Positions 42,517 to 51,996 of a stretch of 64,000 bases of DNA are shown piece by piece. The notes beneath the pieces are model-generated. The model did no database searches and had not been told where the DNA came from. It was given only the letters and a program-made list of their open reading frames with translations. The DNA is from Afipia sp. GAS231 (GTDB taxonomy: Bacteria > Pseudomonadota > Alphaproteobacteria > Rhizobiales > Xanthobacteraceae): NCBI RefSeq assembly GCF_900103365.1, contig NZ_LT629703.1:5008501-5072500 (forward strand), written 5' to 3'. The first letter of the stretch is position 1; every line of letters starts with the position of its first letter. A program made the position numbers and the translations under genes.

Positions 42517-45500
42517 CTATGCCCACATCTGGTGAAAATGCTGCGCCATTTCGGGCATGGCCGAATGCTGGTGGTCTATTGCGCCGCCGGGCGCCGCGTC
42601 GTCGGCGCCCGCAGCTGCCGCCGCCGCTGAAGCCACAACGGCTGGAGCGGGTGCGGCGGCCGGTGCCGCCGGCGTCAGCGGCGTGACCGGTGCGGGCGGC
42701 AGGGGCGCCGTCGCCGTGCTGAGTGCATCCGCCACGGTAAGGCCGTCGGCGTTGTAGGTGCCGCCGTTGAGCGGAACGTTGTTGCCACTAACGTCAGCGG
42801 CGTTGGCGTGAAACCCTTCCGCTGCCGCCGTGACCAGTGCCGCGTTGCCGGTCTGCAGGCCCTGGATCATGGCGGCGACGTCCGCACCCACAGTGGAGTC
42901 CTTGCCGAGCAACTCGTTGTCGAACCGCGCCTCGAAGATGCCGCCCTGGGCCGCGTCGAAGTTCGAGACGTTGTTCTCAAAACCTTGCAGCGTCTGGATA
43001 AAGGCGCCGATCGCCTGTGCGTTGCCGCTGGCGACCAGGTGCTCTGCCTGGGCGCCGAGCGAGTTGCCGGAGGCGATGAAGTCGGCCCAGAAGTTGGTCT
43101 GGGCGGCGTTGTCCTGATAGGGCGTCGGTACGACGTCGGTGGCCGGAGCGGGGGTCCATCCGTGGACGCCATTGCCGGAAGCCATGTTGGCAAGGTTGGG
43201 GTCGCCAGCAACGATGTCGGTGATGTCGAGGAGATTATCGTTGGTCGCCTTCGCCGCGTCGGGGTTGAACCCGTATTGATGGTCGAAATTGGTCAGCTGG
43301 AGATTGATTTGATCGACGATGGTGGAGGCGTGTATTCCGGTGGTGCCGCCGAACATCTGCGGATGGTCCTGCATCAGCGTCAGAAGTCCATCATGCACCG
43401 TCTGCAGGTCCGCCTGAATCGCCGCCATATTATCGGCGTTGATGCCGCCAAGGGCCTTGGACTGCGCATCGTCGAAGATGGCGCCGAGTTCCGCGAACGT
43501 CGCGTGCGGTGTGTTGGCGTTCAAGGGCGTCGCCAACTCGGCAGGCGCGAAATTGAAGCCGGGATTGCCGTCCTTGATGCTCAGCGCCTGGAGCACAGGA
43601 TCGTGCTCGATGGTGTTGATGATGTCGAGATGCGCGGTGCGCAAGCTGGCTTCGGCCGCAGCGTCGTTGTTGACGGCGCCCGGTATTGCGGCCAGCGCCG
43701 TCTGAATGTCGGCCAGCACCGTATTGACATGGGTGAGCTGGTCGCCGGTGAAATCGCCGGCCGCGACGTCGGCGGTCAGGCCGGTCTGAACCGCCGTGAG
43801 ATCCGCGACGTATCTGCCGTCGGTGCCATGGCCCTGATTCCCCACCGGCACGTTGTTGTGCCACAGGCCGCCTTCAAGAATTCTGGTCGCGTCGTTGAAC
43901 ATATTTCCGAAATAGAGATCGCCGGCAACGAGCTGGCCGCCAGCACCGGCGCCGCCGCCTCCACCACCCGCGTCACCGCCGCCACCCGCGCCGCCGCCAC
44001 CACCCGTGCCGCCGCCACCGCCGCCACCCCCGGTACCAGCGCCGCCATCCCCTGGCGTCACGGCTGTGGCCTGCGCCGCGGCCACCACGTCCGCATAGCT
44101 GCCGCCACCCGCCGTCAGGTTGTTGCCCGCCACGTCCGAAGCGTTCGCAGCCAGCTGCGTTACCGCGGCGTTGACTTCGCCGGCATTGTGCGTCTGCAGT
44201 CCCTCAATCACCGCGTTCGCCGCCGTGCCCGCCGTGCCATCGGCCCGCAATTCGTTCCAGAAGCGTGCCGAATACAAACCGCCTTGGGACTGGTCGAAGG
44301 CGTTCGCATTGGTCTCGAAAGTCTGTATTTGCTGGACCAGTCCGGCAACGTCACCCTTGAAGCCATTGTTTTCGATCGTGGTCGCCGCCTGCCCAAGATG
44401 GTTGCTGTCCTGGATAAATTGAGTAAGGAAAGCCGTTTGGGCTGCAGTGTCGTGGAACGGTGCAGCAGGGGTGTTCACGGCCGGGAGAGGCGTCGGGTTG
44501 AACAGCGCCTGAACCCCCGCGTCGCCTTGAGCGATGTCGATAATATCCCGATGGATATCATTGATCGAACGCCCGACAAATTGTCCGAGATCTGTTCCTA
44601 TTGTCAGCGTGCCCGTCGTCGGAGAGTTCGCGTTCTCGACGGAAGCAATCTCTTCGTTGAGCTGATTGATGATGATATGGGTGTGCAGATCGGTGAGGTT
44701 GTTGATCTGCGGATCGGCCGCGCTCAACATCTGCTGCACGCCGACAAGGTCCGAGACGATCAAGTTGACCTGATCCGGGCCGACGCCGCCAATCTCGCGG
44801 GTCGTTGCATCGTTGAACAGATCGGTTGCCGTCAGGCCTGCCGCAGGGGCCGCTGCGGCAGCAGGCGCTTCTGCCGCGGCGGGTGCCACTGCTGCGGCCG
44901 CGGCGGTGTTGGGCGTCACGGCCGTGGCCTGCGCCGCGGCCACCACATCCGCATAGTTGCCACCATTCGTCATCAGGTTGTTGCCAGCCACGTCCGAAGC
45001 GTTCGCAGCCAGCTGCGTTACCGCCGCGTTGACTTCGCCGGCGTTGTGCGTCTGCAATCCCTCGATCACCGCGTTCGCCGCCGTGCCCGCCGTGCCATCC
45101 GCCCGCAATTCGTTCCAGAAGCGCGCCGAATACAGACTGCCCTGGGACTGGTCGAAGGCGTTCGCATTGGTCTCGAAAGTCTGTATCTGCTGGACCAGTC
45201 CGGCGACGTCACCCTTGAAGCCATTGTTCTCGATCGTGGTCGCCGCCTGCCCAAGATGGTTGCTGTCCTGGATAAATTGAGTAAGGAAAGTCGTTTGGGC
45301 TGCAGTGTCGTGGAATGGTGCAGCAGGGGTGTTCACGGCCGGCAGAGGCGTCGGGTTGAACAGCGCCTGAACCCCCGCGTCGCCTTGAGCGATGTCGATA
45401 ATGTCCCGATGGATATCATTGATCGAACGCCCGACATATTGTCCGAGGTCTGTTCCTATTGTCAGCGTGCCCGTCGTCGGAGAGTTCGCGTTCTCGACGG

Positions 45501-45699
45501 AAGCAATTTCTTCATTGAGCTGATTGATGATGACATGGGTGTGCAGATCGGTGAGGTTGTTGATCTGCGGATCAGCCGCGCTCAACATCTGCTGCACACC
45601 GATAAGGTCCGAGACGATCAAGTTGACCTGATCCGGGCCGACGCCGCCAATCTCGCGGGTTGTTGCGTCGTTGAATAGATCGGTTGCTGTCAATGCCAT
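42517..45699 (-). CDS. Large repetitive protein, probable type I secretion substrate
   Basis: 1060 residues from the ATG at 45699, which has AGGGG 8 nt upstream; the frame runs on to a TTG at 45723. No signal peptide or membrane helix. Two almost identical modules of about 261 residues begin LTATDLFNDATTREIGGVG and end AAAQATAVTP. An alanine-rich linker separates them, and a long glycine linker follows the second. A partial and a full diverged module then follow (MFNDATRILEGG..., IFDDAQSKALGGINADN...), and an Ala/Pro tail ends QHFHQMWA. There are no RTX nonapeptides. Position divergent from T1SS ABC and HlyD genes makes it the likely exported cargo. The family is not recognised; an adhesin or surface-layer role is a guess. 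Confidence 0.8.
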   Translation of the reverse strand: MALTATDLFNDATTREIGGVGPDQVNLIVSDLIGVQQMLSAADPQINNLTDLHTHVIINQLNEEIASVENANSPTTGTLTIGTDLGQYVGRSINDIHRDIIDIAQGDAGVQALFNPTPLPAVNTPAAPFHDTAAQTTFLTQFIQDSNHLGQAATTIENNGFKGDVAGLVQQIQTFETNANAFDQSQGSLYSARFWNELRADGTAGTAANAVIEGLQTHNAGEVNAAVTQLAANASDVAGNNLMTNGGNYADVVAAAQATAVTPNTAAAAAVAPAAAEAPAAAAAPAAGLTATDLFNDATTREIGGVGPDQVNLIVSDLVGVQQMLSAADPQINNLTDLHTHIIINQLNEEIASVENANSPTTGTLTIGTDLGQFVGRSINDIHRDIIDIAQGDAGVQALFNPTPLPAVNTPAAPFHDTAAQTAFLTQFIQDSNHLGQAATTIENNGFKGDVAGLVQQIQTFETNANAFDQSQGGLYSARFWNELRADGTAGTAANAVIEGLQTHNAGEVNAAVTQLAANASDVAGNNLTAGGGSYADVVAAAQATAVTPGDGGAGTGGGGGGGGTGGGGGAGGGGDAGGGGGGAGAGGQLVAGDLYFGNMFNDATRILEGGLWHNNVPVGNQGHGTDGRYVADLTAVQTGLTADVAAGDFTGDQLTHVNTVLADIQTALAAIPGAVNNDAAAEASLRTAHLDIINTIEHDPVLQALSIKDGNPGFNFAPAELATPLNANTPHATFAELGAIFDDAQSKALGGINADNMAAIQADLQTVHDGLLTLMQDHPQMFGGTTGIHASTIVDQINLQLTNFDHQYGFNPDAAKATNDNLLDITDIVAGDPNLANMASGNGVHGWTPAPATDVVPTPYQDNAAQTNFWADFIASGNSLGAQAEHLVASGNAQAIGAFIQTLQGFENNVSNFDAAQGGIFEARFDNELLGKDSTVGADVAAMIQGLQTGNAALVTAAAEGFHANAADVSGNNVPLNGGTYNADGLTVADALSTATAPLPPAPVTPLTPAAPAAAPAPAVVASAAAAAAGADDAAPGGAIDHQHSAMPEMAQHFHQMWA
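44054..44835 (-). repeat. 782-bp repeat, copy 2 (within the repetitive protein)
   Basis: Nearly identical in DNA to 44912-45693 over its whole length, with scattered single-base changes mostly silent (for example FVG for YVG). The copies are separated by 76 bp. The low divergence shows recent duplication or ongoing gene conversion. Confidence 0.95.
44912..45693 (-). repeat. 782-bp repeat, copy 1 (within the repetitive protein)
   Basis: First module of the repetitive protein, partner of 44054-44835. Each unit encodes about 261 residues. Exact recombination between copies would keep the frame, because unit plus linker is 858 bp, a multiple of three. Confidence 0.95.
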
Positions 45700-46120
45700 T
45701 TTCGTCCCCTGTTGTTCAGTCAAGTTCGTCGACGTATGTGCGCGATCATCCGCAGAGCGGCTGCGGTGATGCGCGAGATGAAGAATTGTTTACCTTCGTG
45801 GCGTCATTCGGCCGACACCGCGGCCAATGCGCCGCGGAAGCAAGGTGATAGACGGACGAATCCGTGACGTCGAATTGCCTTGAAGCTGGATGTTGTGCGC
45901 GCCTGCTGAAAAAAATGCAGGTATTGTCGACATTTGCCGCAGAAGTCTGAAATGAGAATTTGCGGTGTCGGAATTGTGCGCAGCGATGCGACCACCCAGC
46001 CCGTTAAGAGAGACGCGCCCGCATTCGTTTTATTCCGATGCGCCCCGCAATTGCCGGCCATCGTCGCATTTTCGCCGAAGAATGGTCCGTATCGCCCGTC
46101 AAGGAGAATTGATTGTCGAG
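45700..46120. other. Divergent promoter region of the type I secretion locus
   Basis: About 420 bases between the substrate gene and the ABC gene. Short frames only, none with recognisable content. AT-rich stretches (for example near 45890-45960) may hold promoters, but no clear box pair is seen. Confidence 0.4.
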
Positions 46121-46156
46121 CGAGGGGAGACGTAATTCCGAGGGGAGACGTAATTC
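46121..46156 (+). repeat. 18-bp tandem duplication carrying the ribosome-binding site
   Basis: CGAGGGGAGACGTAATTC occurs twice, head to tail and without mismatch, at 46121-46138 and 46139-46156. Each copy contains GAGGGGAG; the second lies at proper distance from the ATG at 46158. The duplication is in frame with an upstream TTG (46113), so a longer translated form cannot be excluded. Confidence 0.9.
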
Positions 46157-46157
46157 A

Positions 46158-47993
46158 ATGAGTATTGCTCAAAGCCATCCGCAGGCCGCGACGCCATCGC
46201 GCGTCATCTCCAGTCTGTTGTCGACGCTGGCGTCCGATGATCCGGTGGCGCTGGCGCTGCGCGAAAGCGCGCGGCGCATGATTGGCGTCGCCGTGTTCAG
46301 CGGCGTGATCAACATCCTGATGCTGTCCGGCTCACTCTATATGTTGCAGGTCTACGATCGGGTGATTCCGAGCCGCAACATCGCGACCCTGCTCGGCCTG
46401 TCGCTGATCGTGCTGTTCGCCTATCTGGTGCAGGGCTATTTCGACGCGATGCGCGCCCGGATGCTTTGCCGGATCGCGACGCTGTTCGACGGCGCCTTGC
46501 AGGGATCGATCCACGGCGCGCTCGCCGCTCTGCCGCTTCGCGGGGTGAAGCCGGTCCTGATGCAGCAGCCGCTGCGCGATCTCGATCAGGTGCGCGGCTT
46601 CATGTCCAGCATGGGGCCGACAGCGTTCCTGGATATGCCGTGGATCCCGCTGTTTCTGGTCGCGCTGTTTTTATTCCACCCGGCGATCGGCTTTACGGCG
46701 CTGCTCGGCACCGCGGCGATCATCGCCATGACCTTGCTCACCGAACGGATTTCGCGTGGTGCGGCCAAAGCGGCGATGGACATGAGCGCGCAACGGCAGG
46801 TGCTGGCGGACATCACGCAGCGAAATGCCGAAGTCATTCGCGCGCTCGGCATGACGGATCGACTGACCGCACGCTGGTCGCAGGCCAACGAGCGCTACCT
46901 GCAGGAGAATATCCGCGCCACGGATGTCTATGCCAATCTCGGCTCGGGCGCGAAGGTGCTGCGCTACATTCTGCAATCCGGCATGCTCGGCATCGGCGCT
47001 TATCTTGTTGTGGCCGACCGGGCATCGGGCGGCATCATGATCGCGTCGTCGATCATGATGGGCCGCGCGCTGGCGCCGGTCGAAATCGCGCTTGGCAGCT
47101 GGAAGCAACTGGTCGCGGCGCGGCAGGGCCTCAAGCGCCTGCGCGACATCTGCAAGGTCACTGCGCCGCCTGCCGCACCGCCGGTCCTGCTGCCGCGTCC
47201 CAGCCGCGAATTGTCGGTGCAGGACCTCACCGTGACCGCACCGGGCTCAGTGACGGCGATCGTGTCGAACATTTCGTTTTCGCTCAAGGCCGGTGCTGGC
47301 CTCGCGCTGCTCGGCGCCAGCGCATCGGGCAAGACCTCGCTTTCAAAGGCGCTGGTCGGAATCTGGCCGGCGCAGCATGGCGTCGTACGGCTCGATGGCG
47401 CCGCGCTCGATCAATGGCGCAACGAGGATCTCGGCCGGCATATCGGTTACCTCCCGCAGGACGTGGCGCTGTTCGACGGCACCGTTGCTGAAAACATCTG
47501 CCGCTTCGACGCGCTGGCTGACTCCGATGCCATCCTCAGGGCCGCGCGGATCGCGGGCGTGCATGACATCATCCTGCGGTTGCCGGAGGGGTATGCGACG
47601 CGCATCGGCGAGGGCGGCATGTCGTTGTCGGCGGGACAGCGGCAGCGAATTGGTCTGGCGCGGGCGGTGTTCGGCGATCCGTTTCTGCTGGTGCTCGATG
47701 AGCCCAATGCCAATCTCGATGCCGACGGCGAGAATGCCCTGACCCGCGCCATTCAGATCCTGCGCCACAACAAATGCATCGTCATCGTCATCTCTCATCG
47801 TCCGAGCGCGCTTACCGCGCTCGACATGATGCTGGTGCTCTACGAAGGCAAGGCGATCGCGTTCGGTCCGAGCGAGGAAGTGTTCGCGCGCGTCCGCAAC
47901 CTCAACAGCAAGGCCGCCGCGGCAAGGCCGGCGGCAGCGCCGTCGGCCAAGGCAAATCAGCCGAAGAGGCTGGCCGAAGGTGTTCCGTCATGA
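46158..47993 (+). CDS. Type I secretion ABC transporter/permease (PrtD-like)
   Basis: 611 residues from the ATG at 46158. The N-terminal membrane domain (about 20-300, five to six helices, ILMLSGSLYMLQVYDRVIPS) has no C39 peptidase or peptidase-like front domain, as in PrtD/LipB exporters. The C-terminal ATPase has Walker A GASASGKTS, signature LSAGQRQRIGLARAV, Walker B FLLVLDEPNANLD. It exports an unfolded protein from the cytoplasm in one step with HlyD and an outer-membrane TolC-type channel; no tolC is in the window. The stop overlaps the hlyD start (ATGA). It is divergent from the repetitive protein gene, the likely cargo. Confidence 0.93.
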   Translation: MSIAQSHPQAATPSRVISSLLSTLASDDPVALALRESARRMIGVAVFSGVINILMLSGSLYMLQVYDRVIPSRNIATLLGLSLIVLFAYLVQGYFDAMRARMLCRIATLFDGALQGSIHGALAALPLRGVKPVLMQQPLRDLDQVRGFMSSMGPTAFLDMPWIPLFLVALFLFHPAIGFTALLGTAAIIAMTLLTERISRGAAKAAMDMSAQRQVLADITQRNAEVIRALGMTDRLTARWSQANERYLQENIRATDVYANLGSGAKVLRYILQSGMLGIGAYLVVADRASGGIMIASSIMMGRALAPVEIALGSWKQLVAARQGLKRLRDICKVTAPPAAPPVLLPRPSRELSVQDLTVTAPGSVTAIVSNISFSLKAGAGLALLGASASGKTSLSKALVGIWPAQHGVVRLDGAALDQWRNEDLGRHIGYLPQDVALFDGTVAENICRFDALADSDAILRAARIAGVHDIILRLPEGYATRIGEGGMSLSAGQRQRIGLARAVFGDPFLLVLDEPNANLDADGENALTRAIQILRHNKCIVIVISHRPSALTALDMMLVLYEGKAIAFGPSEEVFARVRNLNSKAAAARPAAAPSAKANQPKRLAEGVPS

Positions 47994-50002
47994 GGATCGT
48001 AGATCGTCCACCCGAGCACGAAGCAATGGCGCCGCGCCGGACCGGCGCACTGGATGACGGAACGGTCGGGCCGCAGGGTGCGGCGCTGATCCTTGAATTG
48101 CAGCGGCTTCGCCGGGCATTCGACCTGGAGAATCTCGACGACGGCCATCCGCCGCAACCGCATCCGCCAAGGTCTGGCCGTCCGTCGCGCGGCGACCAGC
48201 ATTTGACGCCGCGTCCGCGCGCGGCCAAGCCGAAGGGTAAGATGGGGCGGGTGCTGGATGCGCTCGGATTCCGTGGTGATGGATTTCGCGGCGAACGACG
48301 ACTTCATGACGAACGATCTCGTGGCCAACGATCTCATGTCCAGCGGGTTCATGGTGAACGATCTGATAGCGAACAATCTCTTGGCGATGCTCCGGCGAGC
48401 GATCGCGGCCACGCCGTGCGTGAGCCGGCCGCCACGAACCCGCGCCGCGCGCGAAGCCCGATCATCGCACCCGACGATCCCTCGCTGCTGAATGTGCCGG
48501 TGGCCGGGCCGGCACCCTCGGCGCAAGACCGACAGCCCCCGATACATGTCGACGCTCCCCGATTGGCTCCCGTGGACATTACCGGCGCCGCGGAGAGCAA
48601 CGATTCCACGGCGCGGATGATCGCGAAAGGCCGCGATGGCCTGATCGCGGGCGTTTCGTTCCTGGTCAATCGCAATGACACGCCCGACGTGCCGGGTGAG
48701 GGCATTGTGCCCCGCGCCAGCCGCGCCTTCGAGCGCGAGTTGCGCACCGGGTTGCGGGCGCTGCTGGTCGTCGGCGTGCTCGCCGGCGGCTGGATGGTGC
48801 TGGTGCCGCTGGCGGGCGCTGTGGTGGTGCCGGGCAATCTGGTGGTGCAGTCCAACGTCAAGACCATTCAACATCCGACCGGCGGCGTCGTCGCGGAGAT
48901 TCCGGTCCATAACGGCATGCGGGTCAGTTCCGGCGATTTGCTGCTGCGGTTGGACGCGACGCAGGCGCAGGCCAGCCTTCAGGTGGTGAGCAAGCAACTC
49001 GATGAAGCGCGGGCGCGCATGGCGCGCCTGGTCGCCGAGCGCGACGGCCTGCCGCGGCCGGTCGTGCCGACCGAGCTGGCCGCGCGGCTCGATGAGCCCA
49101 ACGTCAAGACGCTGCTCGCCTCCGAGGCTTCGCTGTTCAGGGCGCGTGCGACCGCGCGCGACAGCCAGAAGGATCTGTTGCAGAGCCGGGTGTCGCAGCT
49201 CGGCGAGGAGATCGGTGGCCTTGAAGCGCAGGTGGCGTCGAAGGCTCGGCAGATCGAGCTGATCACCGGCGAACTGTCGGGCGTGCAGGAGCTCTACGAC
49301 AAGCATCTCGTGCCGCTGACGCGGCTCACGACCCTGCAGCGCGAGAGTGCTCGGATCGAAGGCGAGCGCGGGCAACTGGTCTCGGCGATCGCCGAGACCA
49401 AGGCAAAGATCGGCGAGGCCCAGCTTCAGATCGTCAAGCTCGACCAGGATTTCCGCTCCGATGTCGTCAAGGAACTGGGCGAGTCGCAGGGCAAGGAAGC
49501 CGAGCTCAGTGAGCGCGGGGTCGCCGCGAGGGACGTACTGGAGCGCATCGAACTGCGCGCGCCGACATCTGGCGTGATCCACCAGCTCGCCGCCCACACC
49601 CTGGGCGGCGTCATTCGCGCCGGCGACGCCATCATGGAAATCGTGCCCGATTCGGATGACCTGCAGATCGAGGCGCGGCTGCAGCCGAACGATATCGACC
49701 AGGTGCGGACCGGGCAGCAGGCCTATGTCCGCTTCTCCGCGTTCAACCAGCGCACCACGCCGCAGCTCGCCGGACAGGTCGCCTACGTCTCGCCCGATAT
49801 CAGCCACGACCAGCAGACCAACGCGCCTTATTTCACGGTTCGGGTCATGCTGCCGGATGACGAGCGCCGCCGGCTGGCCGGCCTGCAACTGGTCTCCGGC
49901 ATGCCCGCGGAAGTGTTCATGCAGACCGGCAGCCGGACCATGTTCAGCTACCTCTTCAAGCCGATTTTCGACCAGCTGCAGCGCGCCTTTGTCGAAAGGT
50001 GA
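47990..50002 (+). CDS. HlyD-family membrane fusion protein with long N-terminal extension
   Basis: 670 residues from the ATG at 47990, overlapping the ABC stop. Residues 255 to the end form a normal T1SS adaptor: membrane helix (about 255-275, LLVVGVLAGGWMVLVPL), lipoyl half QHPTGGVVAEIPVHNGMRV, long coiled coils (about 325-540), lipoyl half APTSGVIHQLAAHT, and the beta-barrel end. The first 250 residues are unusual: hydrophilic, rich in Arg, His, Asp and Pro, with a block of 15-base tandem repeats (about residues 100-130). Most HlyD proteins have only a short cytoplasmic tail. The extension might contact the cargo or the ABC protein. It could also be partly frameshifted sequence. Confidence 0.9.
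   Translation: MRIVDRPPEHEAMAPRRTGALDDGTVGPQGAALILELQRLRRAFDLENLDDGHPPQPHPPRSGRPSRGDQHLTPRPRAAKPKGKMGRVLDALGFRGDGFRGERRLHDERSRGQRSHVQRVHGERSDSEQSLGDAPASDRGHAVREPAATNPRRARSPIIAPDDPSLLNVPVAGPAPSAQDRQPPIHVDAPRLAPVDITGAAESNDSTARMIAKGRDGLIAGVSFLVNRNDTPDVPGEGIVPRASRAFERELRTGLRALLVVGVLAGGWMVLVPLAGAVVVPGNLVVQSNVKTIQHPTGGVVAEIPVHNGMRVSSGDLLLRLDATQAQASLQVVSKQLDEARARMARLVAERDGLPRPVVPTELAARLDEPNVKTLLASEASLFRARATARDSQKDLLQSRVSQLGEEIGGLEAQVASKARQIELITGELSGVQELYDKHLVPLTRLTTLQRESARIEGERGQLVSAIAETKAKIGEAQLQIVKLDQDFRSDVVKELGESQGKEAELSERGVAARDVLERIELRAPTSGVIHQLAAHTLGGVIRAGDAIMEIVPDSDDLQIEARLQPNDIDQVRTGQQAYVRFSAFNQRTTPQLAGQVAYVSPDISHDQQTNAPYFTVRVMLPDDERRRLAGLQLVSGMPAEVFMQTGSRTMFSYLFKPIFDQLQRAFVER
48291..48380 (+). 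repeat. Six 15-bp tandem repeats inside the hlyD extension
   Basis: Six degenerate units of the type (ATG/GTG)NNNAACGATCTC. In the hlyD frame they read as arginine/serine-rich sequence. In the +1 frame they give clean five-residue repeats such as MTNDL, VANDL, MSSGF, MVNDL, IANNL. The +1 frame is open from 48258 to 48491. Confidence 0.75.
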
Positions 50003-50103
50003 GGGGCGCATCTGTCTCCGGCTGGTCGGCGTAAATCTTGCCACGCAAGATGGCATTGCTGTATCAGGGCTTTCCATCCACGTGTTTGCGCTGTGAGCCC
50101 GAT

Positions 50104-51981
50104 ATGACCGAGACCGCCACCGCCGCCCCCGAATCCCAGCCGTTCCAGGCCGAGGTCGCCGAACTCCTGAACCTGATGGTGCACTCGGTCTATTCGGAGA
50201 CCGATATTTTCCTGCGGGAACTGATTTCGAACGCCTCGGATGCCTGCGACAAGCTGCGCTATGAGGCGATATCGGCGCCGGAACTGATCACCGACGGCGC
50301 GCCGCCTGTCGTCCGCATTGCGCCGGACAAGAAGGCCAACACCTTGTCGGTGGTCGATACCGGCATCGGCATGGACCGGCAGGAACTGATCGACAATCTC
50401 GGCACCATCGCGCGCTCCGGCACCAAATCGTTTTTGTCACGGCTGACCGAAGCCAAGGACGGCGCCGGCCTGATCGGCCAGTTCGGCGTCGGCTTCTACG
50501 CGGCCTTCATGGTCGCCGAGCGCATCGTCGTCACCAGCCGGCGCGCCGGATCGGACCAGGTTTTCGTCTGGTCGTCGTCGGGCGGCAGCGGCTTTGAAAT
50601 TGCGCCGGGCAGCGAGGAAGACGCGGCGCGCGTCGCCCGCGGCACCGAGATCGTCCTGCACTTGAAAGAGGACGCCAAAAAATATCTCGAAACCCAGGAG
50701 ATCGAACGCATCGTCCGCGCCTATTCCGACAACATCCAGTTTCCGATTCTGCTGGTGCCGGAAGAGGGCGAGCCGCGCCAGATCAATTCGGCCAGCGCGC
50801 TGTGGCAGCGCTCGAAATCCGAACTGACGCCGGAGGACTACAAGCAGGCCTACCAGCAGATCGCCGGCGCGTTCGACGATCCCGCGATGACGCTGCATTA
50901 CCGCGCCGAGGGCCGGCAGTCCTATGCGGTGCTGCTGTTCGCGCCGTCGACAAAACCGTTCGACCTGTTCGACCAGGCGCGCAAGGGCAAGGTCAGGCTC
51001 TACGTCCGCCGCGTCTTCATTGCCGATGACGCCGACCTGCTGCCGGCCTATCTGCGCTTCATTCGCGGCGTGATCGACAGTGAAGACCTGCCGCTCAACC
51101 TCTCGCGCGAGATGCTGCAGAACAATCCGCAACTGACGCAGATCCGAAAAGCCGTCACCAGCCGCGTCGTCTCGGAGCTCGAGGCGCTCGGCGACAAGGA
51201 GCCGGAAGCCTTCGTCAAAATCTGGGACGCGTTCGGCGCGGTCATCAAGGAAGGCATCTGGGAAGACTTCGAGCGGCGCGAGAAAGTGCTGGCGCTGTCG
51301 CGCTTCACCACCACCAAAGGCGAGAAGCGTTCGCTCAAGCAGTATGTCGAGGACCTCAAGCCCAACCAGACCGAGATCTATTATCTCACCGGCGACAGCG
51401 TCGAGCGGCTGAAGTCGAACCCGAAGCTGGAATCGGCCGCGGCGCGCGGCATCGAGGTGTTGCTGCTGACCGATCCGGTCGATGCATTCTGGACTTCGGC
51501 TCCAACCGACTTCGGCGGCAAGCCGCTAAAGTCGCTGAGCCAGGGCGACATCGATTTCAGCCTGATCCCGCTGTTGGAAGACAAGGCTGACGACCAGGAC
51601 GCTACCGGCGCCGACGCGGCCACGACGATCGCGCTGATCAAGGACGCGCTCGGCGAACGCGTCTCCGACGTACGCGCCTCGCAGCGGCTGACATCGAGTG
51701 CGTCGTGCCTGGTCGCCGGCGGCGACGGCCGCGACCGTCAGCTCGAACGGCTGCTGGCAATGCAAAACAAGGCTCCGATCACCAAGCCGGTCCTTGAAAT
51801 CAACATGCGCCATCCGCTGGTCGCGGCGGTCGCCACCGCGGGCGATGCGGCAGCGGATCTGTCACTGCTGCTGCTGGAGCAGGCGCAGATCCTCGACGGC
51901 GAGCTGCCGGACGATCCGGCCGGCTTCACCAGCCGGCTCAACCGGCTGGTGCTGGGCGGGATAGCAAAGGGGCAGGGCTGA
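50104..51981 (+). CDS. htpG: Molecular chaperone HtpG (Hsp90)
   Basis: 625 residues from the ATG at 50104 (MTETATAAP); the frame runs 22 codons further up without a ribosome site. Hsp90 signatures are [36 protein letters not shown], the ATP-lid [19 protein letters not shown] and [21 protein letters not shown], and the middle domain [14 protein letters not shown]. It is a homodimeric cytosolic ATPase that remodels client proteins. It follows hlyD by about 100 bp on the same strand but is probably an independent heat-shock-type gene. Length and motifs are complete. Confidence 0.97.
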   Translation: MTETATAAPESQPFQAEVAELLNLMVHSVYSETDIFLRELISNASDACDKLRYEAISAPELITDGAPPVVRIAPDKKANTLSVVDTGIGMDRQELIDNLGTIARSGTKSFLSRLTEAKDGAGLIGQFGVGFYAAFMVAERIVVTSRRAGSDQVFVWSSSGGSGFEIAPGSEEDAARVARGTEIVLHLKEDAKKYLETQEIERIVRAYSDNIQFPILLVPEEGEPRQINSASALWQRSKSELTPEDYKQAYQQIAGAFDDPAMTLHYRAEGRQSYAVLLFAPSTKPFDLFDQARKGKVRLYVRRVFIADDADLLPAYLRFIRGVIDSEDLPLNLSREMLQNNPQLTQIRKAVTSRVVSELEALGDKEPEAFVKIWDAFGAVIKEGIWEDFERREKVLALSRFTTTKGEKRSLKQYVEDLKPNQTEIYYLTGDSVERLKSNPKLESAAARGIEVLLLTDPVDAFWTSAPTDFGGKPLKSLSQGDIDFSLIPLLEDKADDQDATGADAATTIALIKDALGERVSDVRASQRLTSSASCLVAGGDGRDRQLERLLAMQNKAPITKPVLEINMRHPLVAAVATAGDAAADLSLLLLEQAQILDGELPDDPAGFTSRLNRLVLGGIAKGQG

Positions 51982-51996
51982 GCGGACCCTGAACGC

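Noticed and set aside
42808..45678. Very long open frame antisense to the repetitive protein
   Set aside because: Mirrors the sense repeat, is full of Arg/Val/Asp runs and has no motifs. The sense frame has a good ribosome site and natural composition.
42517..45699. RTX toxin or RTX adhesin
   Set aside because: No GGxGxDxUx nonapeptides were found; the glycine stretch is a simple linker.
46083..46095. ATGGTCCGTAT identical to one arm of the GGACC operator
   Set aside because: Only a half-site, lies before the type I secretion gene in the core region, and lacks the palindromic partner; probably chance.
47957..50077. Long open frame (over 700 codons) antisense to hlyD
   Set aside because: Arg/His/Gln-rich composition, no motifs, and the sense frame has full HlyD structure. 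Such frames arise on the opposite strand of GC-rich genes.
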